A stretch of DNA of 64,000 nt from Cristatella mucedo (GCA_009760855.2 WPIO01000053.1:988001-1052000); one strand, 5' to 3'. Positions 9,900 to 52,690 are shown, counted from the stretch's first letter. Notes: a model not told the origin generated them from the letters alone. Translations and numbers: made by a program.

Positions 9900-11010
9900 T
9901 CTCTTGGATGAGAATGGCAAAAGAGAGACATGGCAATCAACGGTTATTCAAATTCTTGTTACCTAGGGTAAGTTCGTTCTGGATGGCAATTTGCAGTTTT
10001 TTGAGGGTAAGTGACTTCACTGGAAACCAGGGACCTGTTTAGAGTACTTGTTTGGGCTTCAACACATCCACACACCTTATTAGAAGAACTTTCGGCTCAG
10101 GATTCGATGGCTACGTGGCTTTTTTCAGACTTTGAGAAGAGCTGTGCCACAATTTCAGGGGAGATAGGCAGATATAGGCGATGAGAGAAGAAGTGATTGC
10201 GGGCTAGAGACCAGTTGTGACGGTAAACAGTCCCTACTCGCTCTATCTTACCTACGGAGAAGTCACCGCATGGATCGCTGGCCTGTACAACGAAGCTTGG
10301 GAGCTCTTAAAAAACACTCTTTTCGGACGTAAGCACTTTTGAGTCGTTGACGTCCGAGTCCACAACTTCTCTAGAAAATACAGTCCTATCCTTCGCTAAC
10401 CTGGGTTGACACGACCTGCTTACTAGTCTTTGATTGTCCTAGTTACGAACAATGGCTTTGGACGTATTTACTGCAGTCCCGAGTCGGCGTAAACTGTTTC
10501 TTGCTCTTCGTATGTCAGCAGCCCCCCCCCAAAGGGCCTGTTGACGGCAACAGATCTTTTGGTGAGTCAGCGGTGCAAACTCATCAAGGACATTTGCTCG
10601 ATTCGAGTTGTAGTATTGCATCAAGAAGAAAAGGTTTGCGGAGGGTAAAAAAGAGAGCCAGAAGATGCTGCAAGTCGGATGCAGGTAGCAACAATGACAA
10701 GAGACTTATGTTTCATGAGCGGCTGGCAATTTTGGATGTCAAAAGAGAAGGCTTTCCACTGAGACTACAATCTGCTTATGATCAGACTTGCCGCGTTGAC
10801 AGAGTTGAAGATTAAAGTCAAAGAGGTAACAGTCGCGGGAGAAATTTTGAATAAGGTTGCGGACCTTCGTAAGTGGTAAATTAATCACGTGATACACTGA
10901 GGATAGCGAAAGCCTGCTAGAAAACTTCGGATCGGATGTGATATTTAGGATAGTATAGTAATGATTCAGCATGGCAACATTTCTATCAATAGTTATTGAA
11001 TAATGATTAT
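9900..11010. other. Unassigned intergenic stretch
   Basis: No gene recognised. Opposite-strand frames at 10439-11050 are short and lack domains. Part may be decayed LINE flanking the RT fragment at 9590. Confidence 0.35.
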
Positions 11011-11012
11011 AA

Positions 11013-11108
11013 TTTTTATACATTTGATAAAGCGCCCTCGGTAAACTCAATCGCTTTCTAAGCGCTTTACAATCACTGCAAAGGAAGCACGATCGAATGG
11101 TAAGCCTT
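11013..11108 (-). mobile_element. LINE-A 3' end fragment
   Basis: Minus-strand LINE-A terminus: acatttgataaagcgccctc, aactcaatcgctttctaagc, gctttacaatcactgcaaag. Confidence 0.75.
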
Positions 11109-11149
11109 ACGCGTGGCGTTAACCTGTTGCAGTAGCCCCAAGTAGTTGC

Positions 11150-11410
11150 TGCTTCCCGGTCTCCCGCCTAGAAGAGCAGTGATCGCGGAGACGCCCTCAG
11201 CGCTGCTCTCCGCGGCCGCTGAGACGCTCTCCGCCGCTGCTACGCTGGCGCTGCTTCTCAGGGCGGCCATGACGTCACGTCTCATTGGCTGCCTGCGAAA
11301 CGCCTCGCCGCTGATCGCCATCTAGCGGCGCTCGTCTGCACTCTGCGCCGAGACGCTAGTGCTGGTGCTCTCTACCACCGAGAAGCTCTCGCCGCTGCGG
11401 ACGAAATGAT
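11150..11410. promoter_or_regulatory. CpG-rich patch with a consensus CRE and inverted CCAAT box
   Basis: This segment is much richer in CpG than its surroundings. It holds a perfect palindromic TGACGTCA at 11270-11277, followed by ATTGG (CCAAT on the minus strand) at 11284-11288. That pairing is common in animal promoters. An 82-codon Ala/Ser-rich minus-strand frame (11073-11321) may only reflect base composition. No TATA box or Inr was established, and no downstream gene on either strand is recognised, so the promoter role is an inference. Confidence 0.35.
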
Positions 11411-11417
11411 GCTCGGG

Positions 11418-11735
<318 letters not shown>

Positions 11736-11739
11736 TAGG

Positions 11740-12025
11740 TCAGGCACATGCCAGTCATGCCGCAATCTAGTTCCTACGTAAATATACATCGCGCTGCTCA
11801 CAAGCCACAGCTTATGGTGGCTATTTCATGAGCGACTCAGTTTTATTTGAGTAGCTCATGACTTCATAGTCCGATTTCGCGGCTCAGCACTCAAGCTCGT
11901 AGTCCCCCATGATCGCATAAGCGCATTCCTGCGCTCATGGCAGAAAATGGAAGAGCAGAGCACAGCAACCTGAAAAAAATCCAAGTATCTACGAATACAC
12001 GTTCACCCGTTACTGCGGCCCTGTC
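11740..12025. other. Unassigned intergenic stretch
   Basis: No feature recognised. Confidence 0.4.
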
Positions 12026-12026
12026 T

Positions 12027-12212
12027 CGAGGTTCTCAACCTTCCTAACTCCGCGACCGTTTAATACAGTTCCTCACGTTGTGGCGACCCCCAGCCATAAA
12101 GTTATCGCGCGTAAAATGTGGAAATGCGTGTTTTCCGATGGTCTTCGGTGACCCCTGTGAAACGGTCGTTCGACCCCTAAAGGGGTTGCGACCCACAGGT
12201 TGAGAACCGCTG
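12027..12212. mobile_element. hAT-like MITE
   Basis: A ~186-bp element bounded by inverted ends: GGTTCTCAACCTTCC near the left and GGTTGAGAACCGCTG at the right. The inner right end also reads CCCTAAAGGGGTTGCGACCC. Ends of the type CAGnGGTTCTCAACC are typical of hAT-superfamily non-autonomous elements. Flanks ctgtctcg and ctctatcg match at 6 of 8 positions, consistent with an aged 8-bp target duplication. There is no coding capacity. Confidence 0.75.
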
Positions 12213-12214
12213 CT

Positions 12215-12735
12215 CTATCGGGTTTTCGGATTTAAGGGCAAGCGTTTCTGCTAAATTTGGCTGCACTTTAGTCTGATCTTGGCCTCTAAAATAATGTAAG
12301 CGATGGCGAACAAAGTTCTGTCCATGGAGTCGCTCGTTCGCCGGGGAAGTGATTCATTTGTGCATAGCATCGTAGCTGACCACGCTTCCACTGTGTCTAA
12401 CGAACGAGTCAGCGAATTGTAGTAGTGCGTCGGTATCGCAGCCAAGCCACCAAAGTAGTTCTTGAACGGTCACGCATTGGGACTTCACTTAGGGCATCAT
12501 AACGGAGAGCTCATGCGGGGCCGAGATAATGCACTCAGTGCCTCCGAGGGAGGGTTTCAGACGAAACGGCAGGTTTTACAGTCGTGCGGTCAATTAGTTG
12601 GCCATTTTTCCTATCGAAGTCGGGTTGCATCGCTTGCATCGTCGCGTTCTCGCTGAGGTTACCGGTACAGGTAGCGCTCGGTGCCGCCTACAACTACCTA
12701 CAACGACTCTGGTGCGTGGCGCGAATAGCATTGGC
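12215..12735. other. Unassigned intergenic stretch
   Basis: Short frames on both strands without recognisable domains. Confidence 0.4.
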
Positions 12736-12739
12736 TTGG

Positions 12740-12815
12740 GTTATGCAAAGGGCCTAGAAAGAGATTGAATTCTCTGAGGGCGCTATGTCAAATGTATTAC
12801 AATTATTATTATATG
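12740..12815 (+). mobile_element. LINE-A 3'-end insertion
   Basis: Only the terminal ~75 bases of LINE-A: gcaaagggcctagaaagag, attctctgagggcgctatg, and an ATT-rich tail. Confidence 0.75.
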
Positions 12816-12944
12816 CCAAGAAATCGGCGGTGGCGTAATAAAAGACGTGGCTTTAGCTAGTTAAGAATACCCGATGCAGAGTGCCTTTGTTTACTCAGGC
12901 ATTTTGAGCGGAGCCCCAACCGCCAACCGGTCGGGTCACCGGCC

Positions 12945-13115
12945 AGCGCCTCTGTGACCATGTGCGTGTCACCTCTAGCCATGTTAAGCTTGGTGTACTT
13001 TGAACCATTCGGCCATGCTTCCTTTACACCATAAGTAAAGTGCCTAGAACGAGATTTAATTTCTCTGTGGGTGCTATACGAATGTATTATTATTGTTATC
13101 AAAATGTATTTTTAG
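12945..13115 (+). mobile_element. LINE-A-related 3' UTR fragment
   Basis: The segment has the LINE-A 3' UTR word order (gaccatgtgcgtgtcacc, tctagccatgttaagc, aagtgcctagaacgagat, gggtgctatacgaatg) and an (ATT)n end. It belongs to the diverged subfamily also seen at 38370 and 58620. Confidence 0.7.
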
Positions 13116-13119
13116 TATT

Positions 13120-14135
13120 ATTATTATCGTTTTGCAAAAAAGTGCTACCGCCACTGCAGCACTCCTCCCCTGCTCAAGGTTGCACTGTACAAACGCCGAG
13201 GCCTTGACTGACGGTCCAAGAAATCAAGCAAAAAATAGGCTTGCAAAAACTATGTGACTTCCGCCGCAGCCACCGCCGCCGCCGCAGCTGCAGTGGCAGG
13301 TGCACAATCGCGGCAAAAAATAAAAGTGGGCCCGTTCGCGCAGAGGCTCCCTACGAATCTGAACAGTGGAGGCCACGGCCGCTAGTGACAGCGCAAGGCC
13401 GACGACTCGACGCATAAACATAGAATATGTTTTATATTAATATGTTTAATATGTTTTTATGGTGTTGATGCTGAAAGGCATCGATCAGCGACGGCAAGGC
13501 GGCATAACTTCGGCTGTCGCCGTAACCGAATCCTGAGACAGTTTTCAGCCGGCTCAAGTCTCTGCGCCTGGACGATTCAAGCCGGTTCAAGCACGAGGGG
13601 CTCTCCAAGAGTTCAGGCTTGGGGAGGGGGCGCTGAGATGGCGTCGGGCGTCTGGCCCCGTTCGGCGACGACACTATTCGAAAATTTGGTTTGGGCTTCT
13701 CCCGTTTTCCCCACTACGTTGAGTGAGGGAGGATAGGGTGGGCTGATCGCATTAAAACTCATCGGCTGCTGCAGCTGTGGTTACAACATTGATGCAACAT
13801 TGATCGAACCCTTGAGCTTTACTTAACTGTACTTATCGAAAGCGAAGATGACGTGCAGGCAGGTTGATAGCCAGGAGCCACCTAGCTTTTATGGACTAGC
13901 CTAAGTCTTTGGGGCAGCAGAGGGAGGGGTCAAGCCGTGTGGAGGTCAAGCCCATTGTGGTGGGCAAAGGGGTGGGCTTTGGCTAATGATGAGGGTGTGT
14001 CAGCCGCTGTGCAGTCAGCCGGAACCCAGTGGCTGTAGAAAAGCTCGTTCATGCGTTGGAGGCACTGGAGCCACCACTGCAGCTCTGGCACCGTGGGTTC
14101 GTCGTGTACGGCCAGCTTCTGCCAGCAGGCGAGTA
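13120..14135. other. Unassigned stretch with a GCC-rich patch
   Basis: Around 13255-13290 there is a short GCC/GCA-repeat-like segment. The minus-strand frames 13224-13421 and 13432-13674 have no recognised domain. The first begins with a hydrophobic MRRVVGLALSLAAVAS-like stretch that could resemble a signal peptide, but nothing else supports a gene. Confidence 0.35.
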
Positions 14136-14137
14136 CT

Positions 14138-14138
<1 letters not shown>

Positions 14139-14176
<38 letters not shown>

Positions 14177-14809
14177 CTCTCTCGCTCCCTCTCTGTCTCT
14201 CTGTCTCTCTGTCCCTACGTCTTTCTGTCTCTGTCTCTCTGTCTCTCTGTGTCTCTCTGTGTCTCTGTGTCTCTGTGCCTCTGTGTCTCTGTGTCTCTGT
14301 GTCTCTGTGTCTCTGTCTCTGTGTCTCTGTGTCTCTATGTCTCTGTCTCTCTATCTCTCTGTCTCTCTGTCTCTCGGTCTCTCCGTGTCTCTGTCTCTCT
14401 GTGTCTCTGTCTCTCTCTCACTTGATCTCTCTCGCTCCTTCTCTGTCTCTCTGTCTTTATGTCTTTCTGTCTCTGTCTCTCTCTGTCTCTCTCTATGTGT
14501 CTCTGTGTCACTGTGTCTCTGTGTCTCTGTGTCTCTGTGTCTCTGTCTCTCTGTGTCTCTGTCTCTCAGTCTCTCAGTCTCTCTGTCTCTCTGTCTCTTG
14601 ATCTCTCTCGCTCCCTCTCTGTCTCTCTGTCTGTCTGTCTCTATGTCTTTCTGTCTCTGTCTCTCTGTCTGTCTGTCTCTATGTCTTTCTGTCTCTGCCT
14701 CTCTGTCTGTCTCTATGTCTCTCTGTGTCTCTGTCTCTCCGTCTCTCTGTCTCTCTGTCTCACTGTCTTTCTGTCTCTTTGTCTCTCTGTCTCTCTGTCT
14801 CTCTCTGTC

Positions 14810-14864
<55 letters not shown>

Positions 14865-14965
14865 ATCTCTCTCTCCCTCTCTGTCTCTCTCTCTGTCTCT
14901 GTCTCTCTGGCTCTGTCTCTGTCTCTCTCTGTCTCTGTCTCTCTCTCTGTGTGTGTCTCTCTCTC
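14139..14965 (+). repeat. Long CT/CTGT-rich compound microsatellite (~830 bp)
   Basis: Pyrimidine-rich array made of CT runs and CTCTGT/CTGTGT units. Larger blocks such as tcgatctctctcgctccctc recur at about 14172, 14423 and 14597, which suggests amplification of a longer unit. All three plus-strand frames stay open because the dinucleotide pattern cannot form stops. Confidence 0.97.
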
Positions 14966-15465
14966 GATTCCTGTCACCGTGTCACCAGCACTCACCAGCA
15001 GGGTAGTGCTCCAGGTGCTCGCCGGCTGCCGTACCTACTGGCTACCCTGCGGGTGCTGCTAGCAGAGCTGTTAAGAATGCTGCTAGGAATGCTGCTAGGA
15101 ATGCTGCCCGAATCTCCAGCTCGTGGCAGAGCTTGCTCAACGTCTGTCGGCTCGATAGAGTAGTCTCCATAGCTCTTTTCTTTTTGCTTGCAGCAAGCAA
15201 GTAGAAACTTGCCCATAGTACGGTTTGAACCTACGATCTGGATCCCGACGATAAGTATAGGCACGGCGGCACTAGGTGCAAGCAGAAGAGAGCTTGTGAG
15301 AGCTTGTGAACTTTATCTTGTTTTCCTGCCATGGGAGAAAGATTTTGTGCCTACGGCTGTGCGATAAAGTCCGGGCCTATGGAACTTGGCTTGGGAGGTC
15401 TTGGCCACTTTTCTATTTTGATCAGATCGGATTGGCATTACTCACTCGACCATCGTCGCTGGGTG
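14966..15465. other. Unassigned intergenic stretch
   Basis: Includes a small local repeat at 15070-15105 (aatgctgctagg, three adjacent units). No gene is recognised. A tRNA-like B-box (ggtttgaacctacgatctgg at about 15221) stands alone. Confidence 0.4.
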
Positions 15466-15467
15466 TC

Positions 15468-16180
15468 ATGTCGCGGCAACATGCAGTGTCAGCACGTACA
15501 AGCACATACACCGAATGCTGTCAAAAGCAATTGTGTTTGAGCTTCTTTATAAATTTCGTTATGTCGGGGGGGGGGACATGACGTCAATCCGCTGTGAGTT
15601 CTAGGCTCTAAGACCATTTGAACTGAACGCATGGTGTACGAAGTGTAGCCACATGATTTTGTTCAGAAAAGCAGGTGGCACAGTGCCTAGCCTGGTAGGG
15701 AGTAGATCTGATAGGTAGACTCTGACCAGATAATAAAAGGAACCTAAAATTCAATTAAAAACCTTGAAGTCAATGTTCTGCTTAACTGGGAGCCAGTGCA
15801 GGTCAGCTAGAGGCAGTGCAATGTGGCAACTGCAACACATAAGACAGACAAGCTTACCTGTGGTTTTTCAGCAGCTTCAAGCCCCTGATCGCACAGGCCT
15901 CTGGACCAGAAAGCAATGAATTACAGAAGCCAAACCGGTTTGGTTCAGTGGTTTAACGTGCTTAGCCCTACCTAGGTTAGGCCGAGGTCGTGGGCTCGAA
16001 TCCCGTGGCATATGTGAAGCGCCTTAATAGAGTTTAAGTTCTCTTAGGGTGCTATACAAATAAATTATATTTTTTATTTAAGGCATGACAGGATGTCACA
16101 AATGCATGGACCAATTTAGATGAGGTATCCCCTGTCTAAACAAGCCCGAATTTCAGCAATATAATATTGCCAAAAGTATA
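15468..16180 (-). mobile_element. LINE-A RT/3' UTR copy, split by a SINE2
   Basis: On the minus strand it shows the LINE-A RT C-terminal coding region in decayed form (lcctggtagggagtagatc-type segment, gggagccagtgcaggtcag, gtggcaactgcaacaca, gcccctgatcgcacaggcc). At 15937 the order is interrupted by a plus-strand SINE2 and resumes at about 16082 (gcatgacaggatgtcacaaa). Confidence 0.8.
15938..16080 (+). mobile_element. SINE2 copy inserted in LINE-A
   Basis: Complete SINE2: CCGGTTTGGTTCAGTGG head, GGCTCGAATCCCGTGG B box, GCATATGTGAAGCGCC, AGTTCTCTTAGGGTGC, and tail ATACAAATAAATTATATTT. The LINE-A sequence on either side is otherwise contiguous (ttacagaag ... catgacagg). Confidence 0.88.
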
Positions 16181-16257
16181 ATTAATACAAATGCATTTGT
16201 TATAACACTCCGATAATAATGAAAATGCATTTGTTATATTGCTCTTGGAGAACCAAT

Positions 16258-16765
16258 CTCTTGCTCGGCGCTTAACATCTGCTGCAAAGGAAGCGTGATC
16301 GAATGGTTAGTGGTAGCATGCTCGATGACAACAAGCATAAGAGACGACATGCACATGGTCAGCATGTGAATATGGTTGATAGCAGCATGTGCAGTGTTAG
16401 CACGCATAAGCATGCACAGAAGAATCACATGGAATCACTAAATGCCGTGAAAGAGATATGTGTTGTTAGCTTCTTTTTAAATGTGGTCAAATCAGGAGAT
16501 GTCGTAAGGCAAGTCGGAAGTGAATTCCAGGATTCGGGAGCATACGAATTAAAGGCACGGTCTCTAAAAGAGTTGAGGTTTGTACGAGGTATCGGTAAAC
16601 GATAGGATTCCGAAAAGCGGGTGGCCGGCAGACTTTACAGTGAAGCTAAATTGGTCTTCTAGTGCAAGGTCACTTTGTAATATGGCACCTCGATCTCGTA
16701 CAAATGCAACAGGAGATATTCTGGCAGAGCCAACTGTGAGAGTTAAGCTTTAGAATTATTGTCAT
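16258..16765 (-). mobile_element. LINE-A copy with internal deletion
   Basis: The minus strand shows the LINE-A 3' UTR (ggcgcttaacatctgctgc, then repeats of GCATG words) and the RT C-terminus coding part (aggcacggtctctaaaag, gtacgaggtatcggtaaac). It then jumps to a region normally several hundred bases upstream (cctcgatctcgtacaaatg, caacaggagatattctgg). The intervening RT section is missing. Confidence 0.78.
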
Positions 16766-17174
16766 ACCTGTATCGGTGCGACTACTAGGACTGGTTAGCT
16801 GGGCTCCGATTTGCTGACGCTTGTCTTACTCAGTTAAAAGGCAATGTTGTAGTTTTACGGATTCAAATGTCTGTATTATACAAAATTGAGAAGCCATTAC
16901 TATATTAATGTCTCTGTTTCCTCGGCCTAAATTGGCTGTGTTGCCAGTGCAGTCGTAAACTGCTTGCCCGGGCTGCATGCGAAATGATAACTCAAAGAGA
17001 AACAAGCAGCGTATGCTTACTTGTCAGCGTTCCTTCTGCGTTTGCATCTAGTAACAGCTGTCGCATGATTCTCTCATGCTGAATTGGTATTTGCACCTCT
17101 TTCCCTGCGGTATTCGCCCACAGCTGCGTAAGGCTTCGTGGCAAGAATTTCATTATACTCTGTACCTTCTTGCA
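16766..17174. other. Region upstream of P4HA exon 1
   Basis: Probably a 5' intron or promoter-proximal DNA. A pyrimidine-rich CTGTACCTTCTTGCAG ends at 17174 and would serve as acceptor for the first coding exon, implying a separate upstream 5' UTR exon. I could not locate that exon, a TATA box or a transcription start. Confidence 0.4.
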
Positions 17175-17204
17175 GGCGTACATTCTGATTTAACCGAGGG
17201 CAGC

Positions 17205-48898
<31,694 letters not shown>

Positions 48899-49890
48899 GG
48901 CCCAGCCTTGTGCCAAACCCTTTCAAGGCGATCAGCATCGATCGATGATGCTGAGACTGCATCGAGGCTGCTTAATTCGCTCAAACCATCGACCGAGAAG
49001 GCGTCCGATGCCTGCTAGAAGACGATGTCCTCGGGCAACACCAGGGAGCCGAGCTTGACTGCAGCCTAGTTAGTACAGCCCTCTGTACTGACAGTGCTCA
49101 CCTCTGACTTTCGACCAGCTGGTTCTGACTGCCCATTGGCCAGCTGCCTTCAGTGTTTTGTGCATCAGCAGCTCCGCGAGGCGATCGCATGTACTGAACC
49201 TAATCACTTGGTTCTGTGCTGCTTGCCTGCTTCATTTAAGATGTCTTAATCTGTCCCAGCGTCTCTGTTTGTCCCGATCAGGGGACTGAGGTCAATTGCA
49301 GCCTTCTTGGTTCTGACTGTCCTGAGGTCTAATTAAGAGCCTTCAGGTATGATCTGAAATACAGCAACAGAGTCTCGAGCAAAACTCGGCTTGTAACTTT
49401 GTTCTGCACCTGATGACCGGCTGCAGCAGCCTCCTGCTTCTGGTGGAAGCCAACACAGGAGCCTTCTCTTTTTCTTTCTTTTGTGTTCATCGGGCGGTTA
49501 GTCCTCAGCTGAAGAGCAGCTAGTAGAACCGTTGCCTGAGGGCCTTCTTGGTGGCTTCTCCTTGCTCTAGATCCACAGCACGGAAGCCAGCCATGATGCG
49601 TCGTCCTGCAGTCAGCCCTGCGGCTAGTGCGGCCTGGCAATGTCAAGGTTCAGTCCCTAAAAAAGTCGTTGGCGAAAAGTCACTGGGCAGAGATGTTGAA
49701 ATAAGCAAGTGGCTCGCAAAGTAGCCGCCAGACGGCTTTAATTGAACTGTCGAAACTTGTGGCACCTCTGCAGCTTTCATCTCAGCTTTCGTGCGACTGT
49801 AGCGAGTGTAGAGCCTCGTCAGCATAAACGTTCGAACGCTTACCTCCCCCCCCCCTCCCGTCCCCAGGCCAAGGCCACAGCCAGGCTCAT
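48899..49890. other. P4HA 3' UTR or intergenic, unassigned
   Basis: The 3' UTR must begin here, but its end is not seen. No AATAAA in a convincing context. Minus-strand frames at 49329-49894 have no recognised domain. Confidence 0.4.
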
Positions 49891-49892
49891 TC

Positions 49893-50235
49893 ATGCCTGA
49901 CTGGACTGCTGCATCAGTTCAGCCTCCTCAGTGCCCACAGGTCCCACCTGGACAATAAGATCACCTACTTCGCTCCCCTGCTTAAAGACTGCTGACTGAA
50001 GCTTTTGCTTTGCAGGCCCTTGACTGTGGGACAATTCAGCTTCCACAATTCTCACGCAACGAGCTGCTCGACTCTCCGGCTGCTCATCCTTTCATCATCA
50101 TCATCATCATTCATCTCATGCTCTCATCCTTTTGTATGGCACATTCTTTCCAGCCGTCCGGAGCTGCCACTCCAATGGTGGCCACTACCTCGACCCTGGC
50201 CCTCCTCCCGAGACTCGGCTGAGAGAAAGTGAAAG
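49893..50235 (+). mobile_element. LINE-B degenerate 3' coding fragment
   Basis: Collinear remnants: tgcatcagttcagcctcctc, gtgcccacaggtcccacctg, ctgcttaaagactgctgac, cagcttccacaattctcacg, tatggcacattctttcc. A (CAT)n-like insertion lies at 50091-50112. The LINE-B segment normally reading ccactttctctttgttgcg continues in the hairpin at 50236-50308. Confidence 0.7.
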
Positions 50236-50308
50236 ATGAATGCTTGTGTCACTTAACAAAAAGAAAGCGCTGCTCACTTTCTTTTTGTTAAGTGACACAA
50301 GCATTCAT
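50236..50308. repeat. Perfect 32-bp inverted repeat with 9-nt loop
   Basis: Left arm 50236-50267 and right arm 50277-50308 are exact reverse complements over 32 bases. The loop is CGCTGCTCA. The right arm (cactttctttttgttaagtg) resembles the LINE-B segment cactttctctttgttgcgtg, so the left arm looks like an inverted copy of local LINE-B sequence. Confidence 0.97.
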
Positions 50309-50309
50309 A

Positions 50310-50650
50310 TTGGTGACCAAATAGGTACTGTTACGGACGTGCTGAGCGACTTCGACGTCCGGTCAGCAGTACTAGGCCGGAAACCCAGCGCCCCTAGCTG
50401 GGCTAGTCTCAGCCACCACACGTGACGATTACTGGTGACACCGGAACCTTGTAACGCGGCTAGTTACTTGTGGGTGGGGAGCCGATGCATGCAGGTATGC
50501 CAACAGTAGCAGAAAAATGAGTCGTGACTACGAGTGACCTCAGCCTATCAAGTCTGATGCATCCATAATGCAGACAAGTCTATTTAACACCATTGGACGG
50601 TTACAGGCATTCAACTGTGGTAACGACGTACACCAAACAGTTGTGTGACC
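50310..50650. other. Unassigned intergenic stretch
   Basis: No feature recognised. Confidence 0.4.
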
Positions 50651-50652
50651 TA

Positions 50653-52570
50653 TAATAATGAGAATGCACTTGATAAAATGTCCTCAGAGAACTCGATCTC
50701 TTTCTAGGCGCTTTACATTTGCTGCAAAGGGAAACGCGATTGAATGGTGAGTAATATCATGCCTGATAAACAACATTAATAACATGGTTAGGGTAACATG
50801 CACAGGTTCAGCATGCAAGTGTGGTTAGTGGCAGCATGCAGTGTCAGCACTCATAAGCACATGAAGGACAAATCACAGGGACCCACTAAATGCTGTCATA
50901 AATAGGCGTTTCTTAAGTTTTTTTTAAATGTCAATCACTGGATGTTTTGATGCAAGTCGGGTGTGAGTTCCGGTCTTTGGGAGCTTGTGAACTAAATGCA
51001 CGGTCTCTAAAGGATTTGACGTTTTCACAAGGTATTGGTAAACTGTTGGATTCAGAAAAGCAGTTGGTACGATGCTTGGCCTGGTGGGGGAGTAGATCTG
51101 AGAGATAGGCTGGAGCCAAAGAATGAAGTGACCTAAAAGCTAAAAGTGAGCGACAAAATCTTGAAGTCAATCCGTTGCTTGACTGGGAGCCAGTGCCGGT
51201 CGGCGAGAAGTAGTGTGATGTGGCAACTGCAACGCTCACGACAGACAAGGCTAGCTGCAGAGTTTTGCACAAGCTGTAATCGCCTGATTGCACATGCCGG
51301 TAGGCCAGCAGGTAGTGAGTTACAGAAGTCATGACGGGATGTCACAAATGCATTCACCAACTTAGATGTAGTATCCTTATCTAAACAAGCTCGAATTTTA
51401 GCAATGCTATGTAGCTGAAAGTAGATGACTTGACTGTGAAGCTGATGTGGTCGTCTAACGAAATGTCACTTTGGAACACAACACCTAGATTTCATGCAGA
51501 TTCAACAGGAGATGTGCTGACAGAGCCAATTTTGAGAATTAGCCTTTCCAATTTCTGAATCACGCTTGGTTTGCCCATAAATAGTAAGCTAGTTTTATCA
51601 TCGTTTAATTTAAGAAAATGTGCTGCTATGCATCTACGGATGTCATCAATACATGCAGCCAGGGAGTTGAGAGAATTTGAGTTGCTCGAAGGCTGGGATG
51701 GATCAAAGCAAAGGTACAAATGAGTGTCATCCGCATAGAAGTGAAAGCCTAGATTGTGTTTGGCAATAGCATCGGTAAGAGGGAGAGTATAAACCGTGAA
51801 AACAACCAGACGTAGCACGGGGCAACTCGGGTAATCTTTGTTCATTCGCATCAATACTCTTGAGTCTTCCACTGAGATAGCATCTGAATCATTTACAGAG
51901 CAGTGCCAGTGATGCTTAGGCGAGATGAGAGGCACTCTAGAAGAACTTGGTGAGCGATAGTATCAAAAGCTGCCGAAAGATCGAGCGAAACAAGCAGATA
52001 AACTCTACCCATGTCTGCATTCCTAAGGAGGTCGTTGTACACCCTAAGCCATGGTGATTCTGTGGAGCGATGAACTCTAAAGCCAGACTGGAACTTACTA
52101 GCAAGGTTTGAAGTTTCAATATATGAGTTCAGCTGGTCTGCAACGACTCGTTCCAGTGTCTCAGTGTCTCTACTAGGAATGGTAGATGGGAGACCGGGCG
52201 GTAGTTGCTCAAGTTCTTTTGGTCTAGTGTCGCTTTCTTGAGAAGTGGCCTGATTGCAGTGTTTTTGAAATGTGATGGGACATGACCCGAGGCTAATGAC
52301 ATATTAATGATGTTAGTCATACATGGCAGCAGCTGATCAATCAACGTAGAAGCAGGACAGTTGGAATATGACCTGGCTGCTTTTGTTGGACTGGACTCTG
52401 TTTTAAAGCTAGCCGAGAAAATGGTTGGTATATTGGCATCCGGCAAAACTTGGAGAATCGAAAGTCCGGGTTTGAGATAAGATTATTGAATCCCTTTTAG
52501 AAAATCTGCACATGTACACATTCAAGCACACAGTTCGCCGCGATTGGGCTTGAGCTGCAAGCGATTTGTC
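50653..52570 (-). mobile_element. LINE-A long copy, decayed
   Basis: From its tail (atgcacttgataaaatgtcc) on the minus strand it runs through the 3' UTR, the RT C-terminal part (50931-51360, with LLADRHWLPVKQRIDF), the YADD region (51492-51935, [20 protein letters not shown]) and RT upstream segments (51937-52446, RSIFRQLLILS and LPCMTNIINMSLASGHVPSH), to about 52570. An internal deletion occurs near 51880. Several frameshifts. Confidence 0.92.
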
Positions 52571-52635
52571 ATGAGATTGAGCAGGCAAAGTAAGTGGTAA
52601 ATTAGACACCCGAAGCATTGAGCACCGAGAGTAGA

Positions 52636-52690
52636 TTGGTCTCGTTAGCTCACTCGGCTAGAGATCTGGACTATACAGAATTGTTATATA
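52636..52690 (+). other. tRNA-like 5' half
   Basis: ggtctcgttagctcactcgg followed by ctagagatctggact resembles the acceptor/D-arm half of a eukaryotic tRNA, with an A-box-like TTAGCTCACTCGG. There is no B box or 3' half before the SINE1 at 52708. It may be the head of another tRNA-derived SINE or a chance match. Confidence 0.3.

Noticed and set aside
13224-13421. Minus-strand frame starting with a hydrophobic, signal-like stretch
   Set aside because: No domain follows, the rest is Cys/Gly-rich low complexity from GCC repeats, and no splice or promoter context supports it.
13986-15163. Long Ser/Leu-rich open frames (up to 358 codons) and the Arg/Glu frames opposite
   Set aside because: They are read from the CT/CTGT microsatellite, stay open in several frames at once because the repeat cannot form stops, and have no domain. 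The same applies to 11322-11801, 38653-39609 and 59442-60175.
17076-17204. Upstream Met at 17076 as P4HA start
   Set aside because: An AG acceptor with a pyrimidine tract ends at 17174, and the hydrophobic signal peptide follows the Met at 17205. The upstream residues show no P4HA similarity.
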